Positions 43,016 through 50,776 of a stretch of 64,000 bases of DNA are shown piece by piece. Position numbers and translations under genes: made by a program. The notes beneath the pieces were generated by a model. It saw nothing but the letters and a program-made list of their open reading frames with translations. It had not been told where the DNA came from and searched no databases. This stretch comes from Pandoraea commovens (GTDB lineage Bacteria; Pseudomonadota; Gammaproteobacteria; Burkholderiales; Burkholderiaceae): contig NZ_CABPSA010000002.1 in assembly GCF_902459615.1 (NCBI RefSeq), forward strand, positions 620,001 to 684,000, written 5' to 3'. Each line of letters opens with the position of its first letter. The first letter of the stretch is position 1.

Positions 43016-44638
43016 TCAGGCCTCCGCACTGCGCCCTTTGAGCGCAAACATGCCCTGCGGGCGTTTCTGGATGAACAGCACGATCAGGATCAGCACGGCG
43101 ATCTTCGCAAGCACGGCACCCCACACGGGTTCGAGCAGCTTGTTGGCGATGCCCAGACCGAATGCGCCGACGATCGTCCCCGCGAGTTGGCCCACGCCGC
43201 CCAGCACCACGGCCATGAACGAATCGATGATGTAGCTCTGACCGAGGTCCGGGCCGACGTTACCAATCTGCGAGAGGGCGCAGCCGCCGAGACCGGCGAT
43301 GCCTGCGCCGAAAGCGAAGTCGTAGCTGTCGACGCGTCCCGTCTTCACGCCGACGCACGCCGCCATCGAGCGGTTCTGCGTCACGGCGCGAATGAATAGA
43401 CCCAGGCGCGTGAGATTGAGCACCGACCATGTGAGCGCCACCACGACCAGCGCGAACACCAGAATCACGATGCGGTTGTACGGCAGCATCAGATTCGGCA
43501 GTACGGCGACGCCGCCACTCATCCACGACGGATTGATGACTTCGACGTTCTGCGCGCCGAACAGCGTGCGCACCGCCTGAATCAGGAGCAGGCTGATACC
43601 GAACGTGGTGAGCAGCGTCTCCAGCGGACGTCCGTACAAATGCTTGATGACGGTGCGCTCCAGCACGAAACCGAGCGCGGCGGCCACGACGAACGCGGCG
43701 GGCACGGCGGCGACGAGATAGAAGTCGAACGCCCCCGGCAGGAAGCGCTGGAACAACGTTTGCACGACGTAGGTGGCATACGCGCCGACCATCAGAAACT
43801 CGCCGTGCGCCATGTTGATGACGCCGATCAGGCCGTAGGTAATCGCCAGCCCGAGTGCCGCGAGCAACAGCACGCTGCCGAGCGACAGACCGGCGAACAC
43901 CGTCCCGAAGAACTCGCTGCGGCGCTGTGCGGCGGCCAGTTGCGTGAGCGCGATGTCGGCGGCGCTGCGCACGGTGGCGTCGGGCTCGGCGTAGGTGCCG
44001 TCGGCCTGCTTGGCGACGATGGGCAGCAGCAGATCGCGCATCTGCGGATCGCCCGCAGAGGCAATCAGATCGATGGCTTCACGGCGCTTCTTCGGATCGG
44101 TGTCGTGCAGCGCCGACTGCGCCCAGAGCTGATCGAGACGTTTGCGCAACGCAGGATCGGTTTCCTTCTGGCGCGCTTGTTCGATCAGCGTCTTGAACGC
44201 GGGCGACGGGTTCTGCAACATCGTGTCGATGGCTTGCGCACGCGCGTCGCGATCGGTCGACAGCAGCGTACCGGCGGCGGCGGCCGTCGCAACCTTTGCG
44301 CGCAGCACGTTGTTCAGCGTGAGCGACCCGGCGTCATCGGCTTTGACCGGCGCACCCGTGATCGGGTCGACGTACTTGTCGTCCTTCTGAATCGCGAGGC
44401 GCTCGCCCACGGTCACGGCCGAGTCGTCGGCGAGTGCCTTGAGGAGTGCGGCCGCCTGCGGCGAACCGTCGGCGGCGAGGTGATCGATGGCTTGTGCCTT
44501 GGCGTCGAAGTCGTCGCCCGCGAGGGCGGTGAGGTCGGCGTCGGTGACGGCGGCACGGGCGGGGTGGGAGATTGTCAGCGCAGCGCCCAGCGAAAGCAGG
44601 ACAAGGGCGGCAGCGGTCCAGCGTCTTATCGTTATCAT
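43016..44638 (-). CDS. urtB: Urea ABC transporter permease UrtB
   Basis: 540 residues from the ATG behind AGAGG; an upstream Met adds residues before a good signal peptide, so the shorter form is chosen. After the signal (LVLLSLGAALTISHPARA) come ~240 periplasmic residues of repeated helices (AQAIDHLAADGSPQAAALLKALADD), usual in proteobacterial UrtB, then the LivH-like permease: GLAITYGLIGVINMAHGEFLMVGAYATYVVQ, GRPLETLLTTFGISLLLIQAVR, FIRAVTQNRSMAACVGV. Confidence 0.95.
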   Translation of the reverse strand: MITIRRWTAAALVLLSLGAALTISHPARAAVTDADLTALAGDDFDAKAQAIDHLAADGSPQAAALLKALADDSAVTVGERLAIQKDDKYVDPITGAPVKADDAGSLTLNNVLRAKVATAAAAGTLLSTDRDARAQAIDTMLQNPSPAFKTLIEQARQKETDPALRKRLDQLWAQSALHDTDPKKRREAIDLIASAGDPQMRDLLLPIVAKQADGTYAEPDATVRSAADIALTQLAAAQRRSEFFGTVFAGLSLGSVLLLAALGLAITYGLIGVINMAHGEFLMVGAYATYVVQTLFQRFLPGAFDFYLVAAVPAAFVVAAALGFVLERTVIKHLYGRPLETLLTTFGISLLLIQAVRTLFGAQNVEVINPSWMSGGVAVLPNLMLPYNRIVILVFALVVVALTWSVLNLTRLGLFIRAVTQNRSMAACVGVKTGRVDSYDFAFGAGIAGLGGCALSQIGNVGPDLGQSYIIDSFMAVVLGGVGQLAGTIVGAFGLGIANKLLEPVWGAVLAKIAVLILIVLFIQKRPQGMFALKGRSAEA

Positions 44639-44701
44639 GCGAAACCTCTGCATGCGCCGGAAGCGCGGTGTGCGGCTCCGGCGCAAGGAATGGAAGGAAG
44701 A

Positions 44702-45958
44702 TCAGACCTTGTCGGGCTTGCCTTCGTTACCCGCGATGAACGGGCTCCACGGCTGGGCACGCACAGGCGCCTTCGTCTTCCACACCACGTTGAACTGACC
44801 GTCCGGGCGGATTTCGCCGATCATCACCGGCTTGTGCAGGTGGTGATTGCCGTCCATGACCATGTCGAAGCCGTCCGGCGACTTGAACGATTGACCGATC
44901 ATGGCGGTGCGAACCTTGTCGACGTCCACGCTGCCCGCCTTCTCGACGGCCTGCTTCCACATATGCATGCCCACGAAGGTGGCTTCCATCGGGTCGTTCG
45001 TCACGCGCTTGTCGCCGCCGGGCAGACCCTTGGCCTTCACGTAGGCAAACCATTCCTTCTTGAACGCTTCGTTGGTCGGGTTCTTGACCGACATGAAGTA
45101 GTTCCATGCGGCCAGATGCCCCACGAGCGGCTTGGTGTCGATGCCGCGCAGTTCCTCTTCGCCGACCGAGAACGCCACGACCGGCACGTCCGTTGCCTTG
45201 ATGCCCTGATTGCCGAGTTCCTTGTAGAACGGCACGTTCGAATCGCCGTTGATCGTGGAGATGACGGTGGTCTTGCCGCCCTGAGCAAACTGTTTGATGT
45301 TGGCGACGATGGTCTGGTAGTCGCTGTGGCCGAACGGCGTGTAGACCTCCTGAATGTCCTTGTCGGCGACGCCCTTCGAGTGCAGGAAGGCGCGCAGGAT
45401 CTTGTTGGTCGTGCGCGGATAGACGTAATCGGTGCCGAGCAGGAAGAAGCGCTTGGCGCTGCCGCCTTCCTTGCTCATCACGTATTCCACAGCGGGGATC
45501 GCCTGCTGATTCGGTGCAGCGCCCGTGTAGAAGACGTTCTTCGACATCTCTTCGCCTTCGTACTGCACCGGGTAGTAGAGCAGACCGTTGAGTTCTTCGA
45601 AGACGGGCAGCACCGACTTGCGCGACACCGACGTCCAGCAGCCGAATACGGCGGCGACTTTGTCCTTGGTGAGCAACTGACGAGCTTTCTCGGCGAAGAG
45701 CGGCCAGTTCGAGGCGGGGTCGACGACCACGGCTTCGAGCGGTCGGCCCATCACGCCGCCTTTGGCGTTGATGTCGGCAATGGTCATGAGGGCGACGTCC
45801 TTGAGCGACGTCTCCGAGATGGCCATCGTGCCCGAGAGCGAATGCAGGATACCGATCTTGATGGGCTGCTTGCTTTGCGCGAACAAGTTGGGCGCCATGC
45901 CGGTGAGCGATGCGGCGCCCGAGAGGGCCGCCATCTGGAGTAGCGTGCGTCGTTTCAT
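44702..45958 (-). CDS. urtA: Urea ABC transporter binding protein UrtA
   Basis: 418 residues. The signal MKRRTLLQMAALSGAASLTG has an Arg-Arg pair and may use the Tat route. Binding-protein markers: PIKIGILHSLSGTMAISETSLKDVALMTIADINAKGGVMG, ASNWPLFAEKARQLL, VFGCWTSVSRKSVLPVFEELNGLLYYPVQYEGEE, and a final PWSPF-type end. Ribosome site AGGAAAGGGG. First gene of urtABCDE-ureD. Confidence 0.97.
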   Translation of the reverse strand: MKRRTLLQMAALSGAASLTGMAPNLFAQSKQPIKIGILHSLSGTMAISETSLKDVALMTIADINAKGGVMGRPLEAVVVDPASNWPLFAEKARQLLTKDKVAAVFGCWTSVSRKSVLPVFEELNGLLYYPVQYEGEEMSKNVFYTGAAPNQQAIPAVEYVMSKEGGSAKRFFLLGTDYVYPRTTNKILRAFLHSKGVADKDIQEVYTPFGHSDYQTIVANIKQFAQGGKTTVISTINGDSNVPFYKELGNQGIKATDVPVVAFSVGEEELRGIDTKPLVGHLAAWNYFMSVKNPTNEAFKKEWFAYVKAKGLPGGDKRVTNDPMEATFVGMHMWKQAVEKAGSVDVDKVRTAMIGQSFKSPDGFDMVMDGNHHLHKPVMIGEIRPDGQFNVVWKTKAPVRAQPWSPFIAGNEGKPDKV

Positions 45959-45976
45959 GGTACGTCTTCCCCTTTC

Positions 45977-45996
45977 CTGGTTAGACCGGTCGATCC
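45977..45996 (-). promoter_or_regulatory. 20-bp element shared with the transporter-urease operon (copy 2)
   Basis: CTGGTTAGACCGGTCGATCC on the plus strand, 18 of 20 identical with 38434-38453. Lies between the sigma-54 promoter and the urtA ribosome site, 19-38 bases before the ATG. The segment ACCGG-TCGAT-CCGGT is itself an inverted repeat. Confidence 0.6.
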
Positions 45997-46014
45997 GGTA
46001 TAGGGGGAATTAAC

Positions 46015-46030
46015 GCAAGGGTCGTGCCAG
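46015..46030 (-). promoter_or_regulatory. Sigma-54 promoter of urtA
   Basis: On the minus strand CTGGCACG-ACCC-TTGC gives a full match to the -24 (TGGCACG) and -12 (TTGC) elements with correct spacing. It predicts transcription starting near 46003, about 45 bases before urtA. Confidence 0.85.
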
Positions 46031-46141
46031 CGTGCTGCCATTAGGGGCGCAAGGCGTGTCGACGGGGGCGGGGGGATGGATTTTCAGGAAGCCCGCTATG
46101 GGCGCGAGACACGGTGGTGCGACGGCGCGCCGTATTGGTGC

Positions 46142-46156
46142 GCACCGACTTGGCGC
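46142..46156. promoter_or_regulatory. NtrC-like enhancer site for urtA
   Basis: GCACC-GACTT-GGCGC matches 9 of 10 bases of the NtrC dyad and lies about 125 bases upstream of the -12 element. Confidence 0.55.
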
Positions 46157-46185
46157 GCGAACCTGTCCGTTCGCGCGTGAGAGGG

Positions 46186-46398
46186 TCAGGCTTTGGGCGG
46201 CGAATCTAAGGGCGGTGTGCCGTCATGAAAGAGGGATGTCAGAAGCGAACGCAGTTCCGCCGAATCGGTGTGCTTGTGGACCGTGACCGCGTGCTGCACG
46301 GCCGCCTCCAGCAATTCGTTTTCGGAGTCTGCGCAAAGCGCGACCGAACAGTTCATTTCGCTGGGGAATTCCCGGCAATCGATGAATTTGCGAGCCAT
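46186..46398 (-). CDS. DUF1059 family small protein
   Basis: 70 residues from MARKFIDCREFPSEMNCSVALCADSENELLEAAVQHAVTVHKHTDSAELRSLL. This is the DUF1059 pattern: CREFP, a second Cys, ADSE-ELL-AA-QHAV-VH. Two Cys and several His could bind a metal. Function unknown. It is upstream of urtA on the same strand but 227 bases away, with the urtA promoter between. Confidence 0.85.
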   Translation of the reverse strand: MARKFIDCREFPSEMNCSVALCADSENELLEAAVQHAVTVHKHTDSAELRSLLTSLFHDGTPPLDSPPKA

Positions 46399-46702
46399 GA
46401 TGCTCTCCTCGCACAAACAGACAGATGACGCATGCATGAACCACAGCGAGCGATGAACGCCACGCGAAGTGGTTCAAAAAGTATAGGCCGCAGGGGATAA
46501 GGCGACGGTAACGAGACGGGTTTCCCCAAGGGGTAGTCACGCGCCAGGTGCGCACCTTAGATCGAGGTGCGGGAATGCCCCCACCGGGGGGTGTCCGACA
46601 TGCCGCTCTGGCATTTTTTGATGCATGATTGGCATTCGTGCCAAATTGGCTGACGGCAAGATGACGGCGTCCGAAGACTTCTCACCGACTCGACATCACA
46701 CC
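46399..46702. other. Divergent gap between DUF1059 and MFS genes
   Basis: About 300 bases without a convincing gene. ATGCC-GCTCT-GGCAT followed by six T (46600-46619) looks like a small intrinsic terminator or attenuator on the plus strand, preceded by CCCCC-ACC-GGGGG (46578-46590). In-frame codons upstream of the MFS start (from 46625) could extend that protein. Confidence 0.5.
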
Positions 46703-47974
46703 ATGACCGATACCGTTGCCGGGCGCACCGCGCCACCTTCCGAACCCGCCGGGCATCAGCGCCGTCGACTGGGCCGACGCTATGCCGCCGTCCTCGCGGC
46801 CTGTCAGGCGCTCTACACGGCGGCGTTGTCGGTCGACCTCACGCTGACCGGCCTCGTCGGCTACATGCTGGCGTCCGACAAGGGGTATGCGACGCTGCCG
46901 TTCTCGCTCATTACCGTCGCTTCGGCAATTACAACGATCTTCGCGTCGATGCTGATCCAGCGCTTCGGCCAGCGGCTCGGCTTCGCGCTGGGCGCGCTGT
47001 TTGGCACTGTGGGCGGTCTGGTGTCGGTGATGGCGATTTACGAGAAGCACTTCGCGATGTTCTGCGCGGGGACGGCATGTGTGGGCGTGTTTCAGGCGTT
47101 TGCGCGTTACTACCGGCTTGCGGCGGCGGATGTCGTGCCCGTCGAAGACAAGCCGCGCGCCATCTCCGTCGTACTCACGGGCGGCGTGCTGGCGGCCGTG
47201 ATCGGACCGGCGCTCGCGGCGGGCAGCAAGGACTGGCTCGCGCCGGTGACGTTCGCCGGTTCGTATCTCGTCGTGACGATCCTCTCGGGCATCTCGTTGC
47301 TGCTGCTCGTCGGCTTTCTGCGTGACTTGCCGGTGCACGCAGCGGGTGGGGCGGCGGGCGGTGCGACGGAGCTTCCGGCGCGTCCGCTGGGCGAGATCAT
47401 GCGCCAGCCGATTTACGTCGCGGCGCTCGCGAACAATCTGATCGGCTTCATGGTGATGATGTTCGTGATGACGGCGACGCCGATTGCAGCAGTCGCGTGC
47501 GGTCACAGCATCGACGATGGCGCACACATCATCGAGTGGCATCTGGTCGGCATGTACGCGCCGTCGTTCTTCTCCGGTCATCTCGTGAAGCGTTGGGGTG
47601 TGGTGCCGGTGCTGCTGCTCGGCATCGGCATGTCGGCGCTGTGCGGTGTGCTCGCGCTGATGTCGACGAGTCTGGCGTACTTCTATGCGGCGCTGGCGTT
47701 TCTCGGCGTCGGCTGGAACTTCATGTTCGTGGGCGGCACGACGTTGCTCACGATGTCGTACCGTCCGGCCGAGCGTGCACGCGCGCAGGCCGCGAACGAA
47801 TTCATCACCTTTGCGGGTACTGCGCTGGCGAGTCTTTTTGCCGGGCAATTGCTGGCGCGTTTCGGCTGGGCCACGATCAATCAGGCGACGTTCCCTTTAC
47901 TGACGATCGCGGCGCTGGCGACCGTGTGGTACGCCGTCGATGCGAAGCGTCGTCCGGCGCACGCGACGGCTTGA
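46703..47974 (+). CDS. MFS transporter, 12-TM
   Basis: 423 residues with about 12 hydrophobic segments. ALYTAALSVDLTLTGLVGYMLASDKGYATLPFSLITVASAITTIFASMLIQRFGQRLGFALG is the first part; FLGVGWNFMFVGGTTLLT lies in the second half. Such proteins in proteobacteria are often annotated as multidrug or riboflavin-like MFS; no substrate is clear. The GlxA-type regulator starts 19 bases behind, probably in the same operon. An earlier ATG at 46625 is possible. Confidence 0.88.
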   Translation: MTDTVAGRTAPPSEPAGHQRRRLGRRYAAVLAACQALYTAALSVDLTLTGLVGYMLASDKGYATLPFSLITVASAITTIFASMLIQRFGQRLGFALGALFGTVGGLVSVMAIYEKHFAMFCAGTACVGVFQAFARYYRLAAADVVPVEDKPRAISVVLTGGVLAAVIGPALAAGSKDWLAPVTFAGSYLVVTILSGISLLLLVGFLRDLPVHAAGGAAGGATELPARPLGEIMRQPIYVAALANNLIGFMVMMFVMTATPIAAVACGHSIDDGAHIIEWHLVGMYAPSFFSGHLVKRWGVVPVLLLGIGMSALCGVLALMSTSLAYFYAALAFLGVGWNFMFVGGTTLLTMSYRPAERARAQAANEFITFAGTALASLFAGQLLARFGWATINQATFPLLTIAALATVWYAVDAKRRPAHATA

Positions 47975-47993
47975 TATCGACTGACCGTTCACC

Positions 47994-48980
47994 ATGAGCC
48001 AACCTCGTCTCGTCGCGTTTCTTCTCGTGCCGCCGTTCGTTCTGCTGGATCTGGCGGGGCCGCTCGACGCGTTTCACGCCGTCGTCCGCAACTTCACGGA
48101 GCTGGGGCAGGAAGCACCGTACAAGACCATCGTTGTGTCGGAGCATGGCGGCCCGGTGGAGACGGGGTCGGGTATCACGTTGCACACAGAGCCGATGCGG
48201 GCGCTGGATGCGATGCAAGTCGACACGCTGATCGCGGTGGGCGGTGCGGTGGCGCATCGTCCGGCGGTGCCGGGGCCGGTGGGTGAATGGTTGCGTGGCT
48301 ACGCACCGCGTGTGAGGCGCGTGTGTTCGGTGTGCGTGGGCGCGTTCGTGCTTGCGTCGGCGGGGCTGCTCAATGGGCGGCGCGCCACGACGCACTGGCT
48401 GGACACGGCGATGTTGCAGGCGTGCTATCCGGAGGTGCTGGTCGAGTCCGATCCGATCTACGTGCGTGCAGACCCGGTGTGGACGTCGGCCGGGATCACG
48501 GCGGGCATCGATCTCGGGCTGGCGCTGATCGAAGACGATTGCGGCGTGGATGTCGCGTTGCAGGCGGCGCGTCGGCTGGTGGTGTTTCTCAAGCGCGCGG
48601 GCGGGCAGTCGCAGTTCAGTCCGCCGTTACAGGAGCAGGTCGCGGCGGGCGCGCCGTTCGGCGATTTGCATGCGTGGATGTCGGAGCGGCTGGACGGCGA
48701 TCTGTCGGTGATGCGGTTGGCGGAGCAGGCGAACATGAGTCCGAGAACGTTCGCGCGCAGCTATCTCGCGCGCACGGGGTCGACACCTGCGAAGGCGGTG
48801 GAGCGCATGCGTCTGGAAGCGGCGCGTTTCGCGTTGCTCGATTCGGATGCGTCGCTCAAACGCATCGCCGCGCGCGTGGGCTTCGGCGACGAACAGAATC
48901 TGCGCCGCGCGTTTCAACGTCAGTACGGCGTGACGCCGGTAGCGTATCGGGAGCGGTTTGGGGTGGGGTTTGAGGCGTAG
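47994..48980 (+). CDS. GlxA/FtrA-type AraC regulator with DJ-1/PfpI domain
   Basis: 328 residues. The N-terminal DJ-1/PfpI-like domain (FLLVPPFVLLDLAGPLDAFHAV, VCSVCVGAFVLASAGLLNGRRATTHW with the nucleophile-elbow-like Cys) is followed by an AraC HTH (LDGDLSVMRLAEQANMSPRTFARSYLARTGSTPAKAVERMRLEAARFALL ... IAARVGFGDEQNLRRAFQRQYGVTPVAYRERF). Probably regulates itself and the MFS gene. Confidence 0.92.
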   Translation: MSQPRLVAFLLVPPFVLLDLAGPLDAFHAVVRNFTELGQEAPYKTIVVSEHGGPVETGSGITLHTEPMRALDAMQVDTLIAVGGAVAHRPAVPGPVGEWLRGYAPRVRRVCSVCVGAFVLASAGLLNGRRATTHWLDTAMLQACYPEVLVESDPIYVRADPVWTSAGITAGIDLGLALIEDDCGVDVALQAARRLVVFLKRAGGQSQFSPPLQEQVAAGAPFGDLHAWMSERLDGDLSVMRLAEQANMSPRTFARSYLARTGSTPAKAVERMRLEAARFALLDSDASLKRIAARVGFGDEQNLRRAFQRQYGVTPVAYRERFGVGFEA

Positions 48981-48998
48981 GGATCCGCCCCGCGCTAA

Positions 48999-50447
48999 TC
49001 AAGCCGCCAACTTCCCCGCCGCCGCCTTATCCAGAAACCGGAACAGACGTGCGTCGTCCGAGTATGCGACGTTGAAGCGGAACCAGTGGCAGGGTTCGTT
49101 GTGGGCGAGGAAGAACTCGCCCGGGGCGAGCATGATGCTCTCCAGTAGCGCCGCTTCTGCCAACTCGCGGGCGGGTTGGGTGGCGTCCGGCAAGCTGCCG
49201 CACACGAACATGCCGCCTTCCGGCTGCGCTAGCAGCGTCACGCCGTGCGATTGCAATTGGGTGATGAGACGTGCACGGGAGCGCGTCAGTCGATCCGACA
49301 GACGTTCGATGTGCTTACGGTGGCGTCCTTCGGTCAGGATCGCGTGCACGATGCGCTCGTTGATCTCGGACGACGTCAGCCCTGCGACCATTTTGCTGCG
49401 CGCGATCTCATGTGCCAGATCGCGCGAACACGCCAGATACCCCACCCGCACCGACGGTGAGATCGTCTTCGAAAAACTGGAAACGTAAATCACGCGCGAC
49501 AACCCGTCCATCGCCGCCAATGACGGTGTGCCCGCTGGCGCAAGCTCACGATAGATGTCGTCCTCGACGATCCAGAAACCATGCTGCTCGGCGCACTGCA
49601 AGATGCGATGCGCCGACGCCGGTGTGAGCGACGTACCCAACGGGTTCTGCAACGCCGGATTCACGAACAGCGCGCGCGGGCGATGCGTCTGCGCCGCCTG
49701 CTCCAGCGCCGCGAGGTCCAGCCCGGCTTCCGTGCGGGGGATGCCCACGACGTTCAGTCCCGCCAGACGCAACACCGCCAGCAGATTGCAGTACGCGGGG
49801 GCTTCGACCAGCACCGTGTCGCCCGGCTTGAGCAATGTGCGCACCACGAGATCCAATGCCTGCGTTGCGCCATGCGTGAGCACGATCTGCTCGGGCGGCG
49901 CTTCAATGGACAACTCACCAAGGCGGCGCGCGAGCCACTGACGCAACGGTCCATAACCGTGCGGATGCCCGTAGTGCGCGAAATGCGCGCCCGGTCCCTT
50001 CGACAGCGAACGCAGCGCGCCATGCAGACCGTCCTCGTCGAGCCAACTGTCGGGCAACCAGCCGCAACCGCTTTTCACCGCGATGGAGTCGTCCGCGAAG
50101 ATCTCCGAGAGCAACCAGGCGTTGGTGACTTCGCTCGCGGCGGCCCCCATCGACAGACTCCCGCCGAGAGTGGACGAACCGGCCTCGCGCGCGTCTGCCG
50201 CACCCGCCACGAAGAACCCCGCGCCGCGCCGGGCCACGAGCGTGCCGTGTGCGACGAGACGGTCGTACGCCTCCACCACCGTGAACGTGCTGATGCCGTG
50301 CGCCTTCGCCAGCGACCGGATCGACGGCATGCGCATGCCCGCGTGCAAGGTCTGACGCTGCAACGCCCGCTCGACCTCCCGCACGATCTGGTCGACGAGG
50401 GCTTCGGGTTGCGCGCGGTTCAGGGTAAAGGCGAGCGGCTGGACCAT
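48999..50447 (-). CDS. MocR-type regulator (GntR HTH + aminotransferase domain)
   Basis: 482 residues. GntR winged helix at the N-terminus (QIVREVERALQRQTLHAGMRMPSIRSLAKAHGISTFTVVEAYDRLVAHGTLVARRGAGFFV), linker, then a class I aminotransferase-like domain with LTHGATQALDLVVRTLLKPGDTVLVEAPAY, FVNPALQNPLGTSL and the PLP-Lys region YVSSFSKTISPSVRVGYL. MocR proteins sense PLP adducts of amines or amino acids. Divergent from a beta-alanine transaminase gene, so beta-alanine or a related omega-amino acid is the likely signal. Confidence 0.93.
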   Translation of the reverse strand: MVQPLAFTLNRAQPEALVDQIVREVERALQRQTLHAGMRMPSIRSLAKAHGISTFTVVEAYDRLVAHGTLVARRGAGFFVAGAADAREAGSSTLGGSLSMGAAASEVTNAWLLSEIFADDSIAVKSGCGWLPDSWLDEDGLHGALRSLSKGPGAHFAHYGHPHGYGPLRQWLARRLGELSIEAPPEQIVLTHGATQALDLVVRTLLKPGDTVLVEAPAYCNLLAVLRLAGLNVVGIPRTEAGLDLAALEQAAQTHRPRALFVNPALQNPLGTSLTPASAHRILQCAEQHGFWIVEDDIYRELAPAGTPSLAAMDGLSRVIYVSSFSKTISPSVRVGYLACSRDLAHEIARSKMVAGLTSSEINERIVHAILTEGRHRKHIERLSDRLTRSRARLITQLQSHGVTLLAQPEGGMFVCGSLPDATQPARELAEAALLESIMLAPGEFFLAHNEPCHWFRFNVAYSDDARLFRFLDKAAAGKLAA

Positions 50448-50610
50448 GGTTTGACGAAAGTACGGGTAAGGATGGCGAGCGAGCGTGCGGATTACGCACT
50501 CCGTCGAACACTCAATCTGCGGTGTACGGGTAAATCCCGAGCGGCATCACATCCGGCCCCGGCCCGCGTGGTGCGGGGCGGGCGGGTGTCCGCTCCATCG
50601 GCTGTTGCCA

Positions 50611-50674
50611 ATACAGTTGAGGCAATTGACCGATACAGAATAACCATTTTCCGGGAGACTGTACATGTCTGTAC
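50611..50674. promoter_or_regulatory. Four RTACAG boxes between MocR gene and transaminase
   Basis: ATACAG at 50611-50616 and 50633-50638 on the plus strand and CTGTAC (GTACAG reversed) at 50659-50664 and 50669-50674. Two direct pairs in opposite orientation fit how MocR dimers bind. The other parts of this 329-base divergent gap show no gene. Confidence 0.55.
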
Positions 50675-50776
50675 CGGTTCGCCTCTCGTAGCATCCATTC
50701 CATCCACCCGTGGAGCGGCTTCGCGTCGCCAACCCGGGACCTCCTGATCGTGACATGCCCCTGGGGAGACCCCGCG

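Noticed and set aside
45959-46185. Guanidine (ykkC) riboswitch upstream of urtA
   Set aside because: Urea-type transporters can be under guanidine riboswitches, but none of the conserved ykkC blocks is present, and a perfect sigma-54 promoter leaves only ~45 nt of leader.
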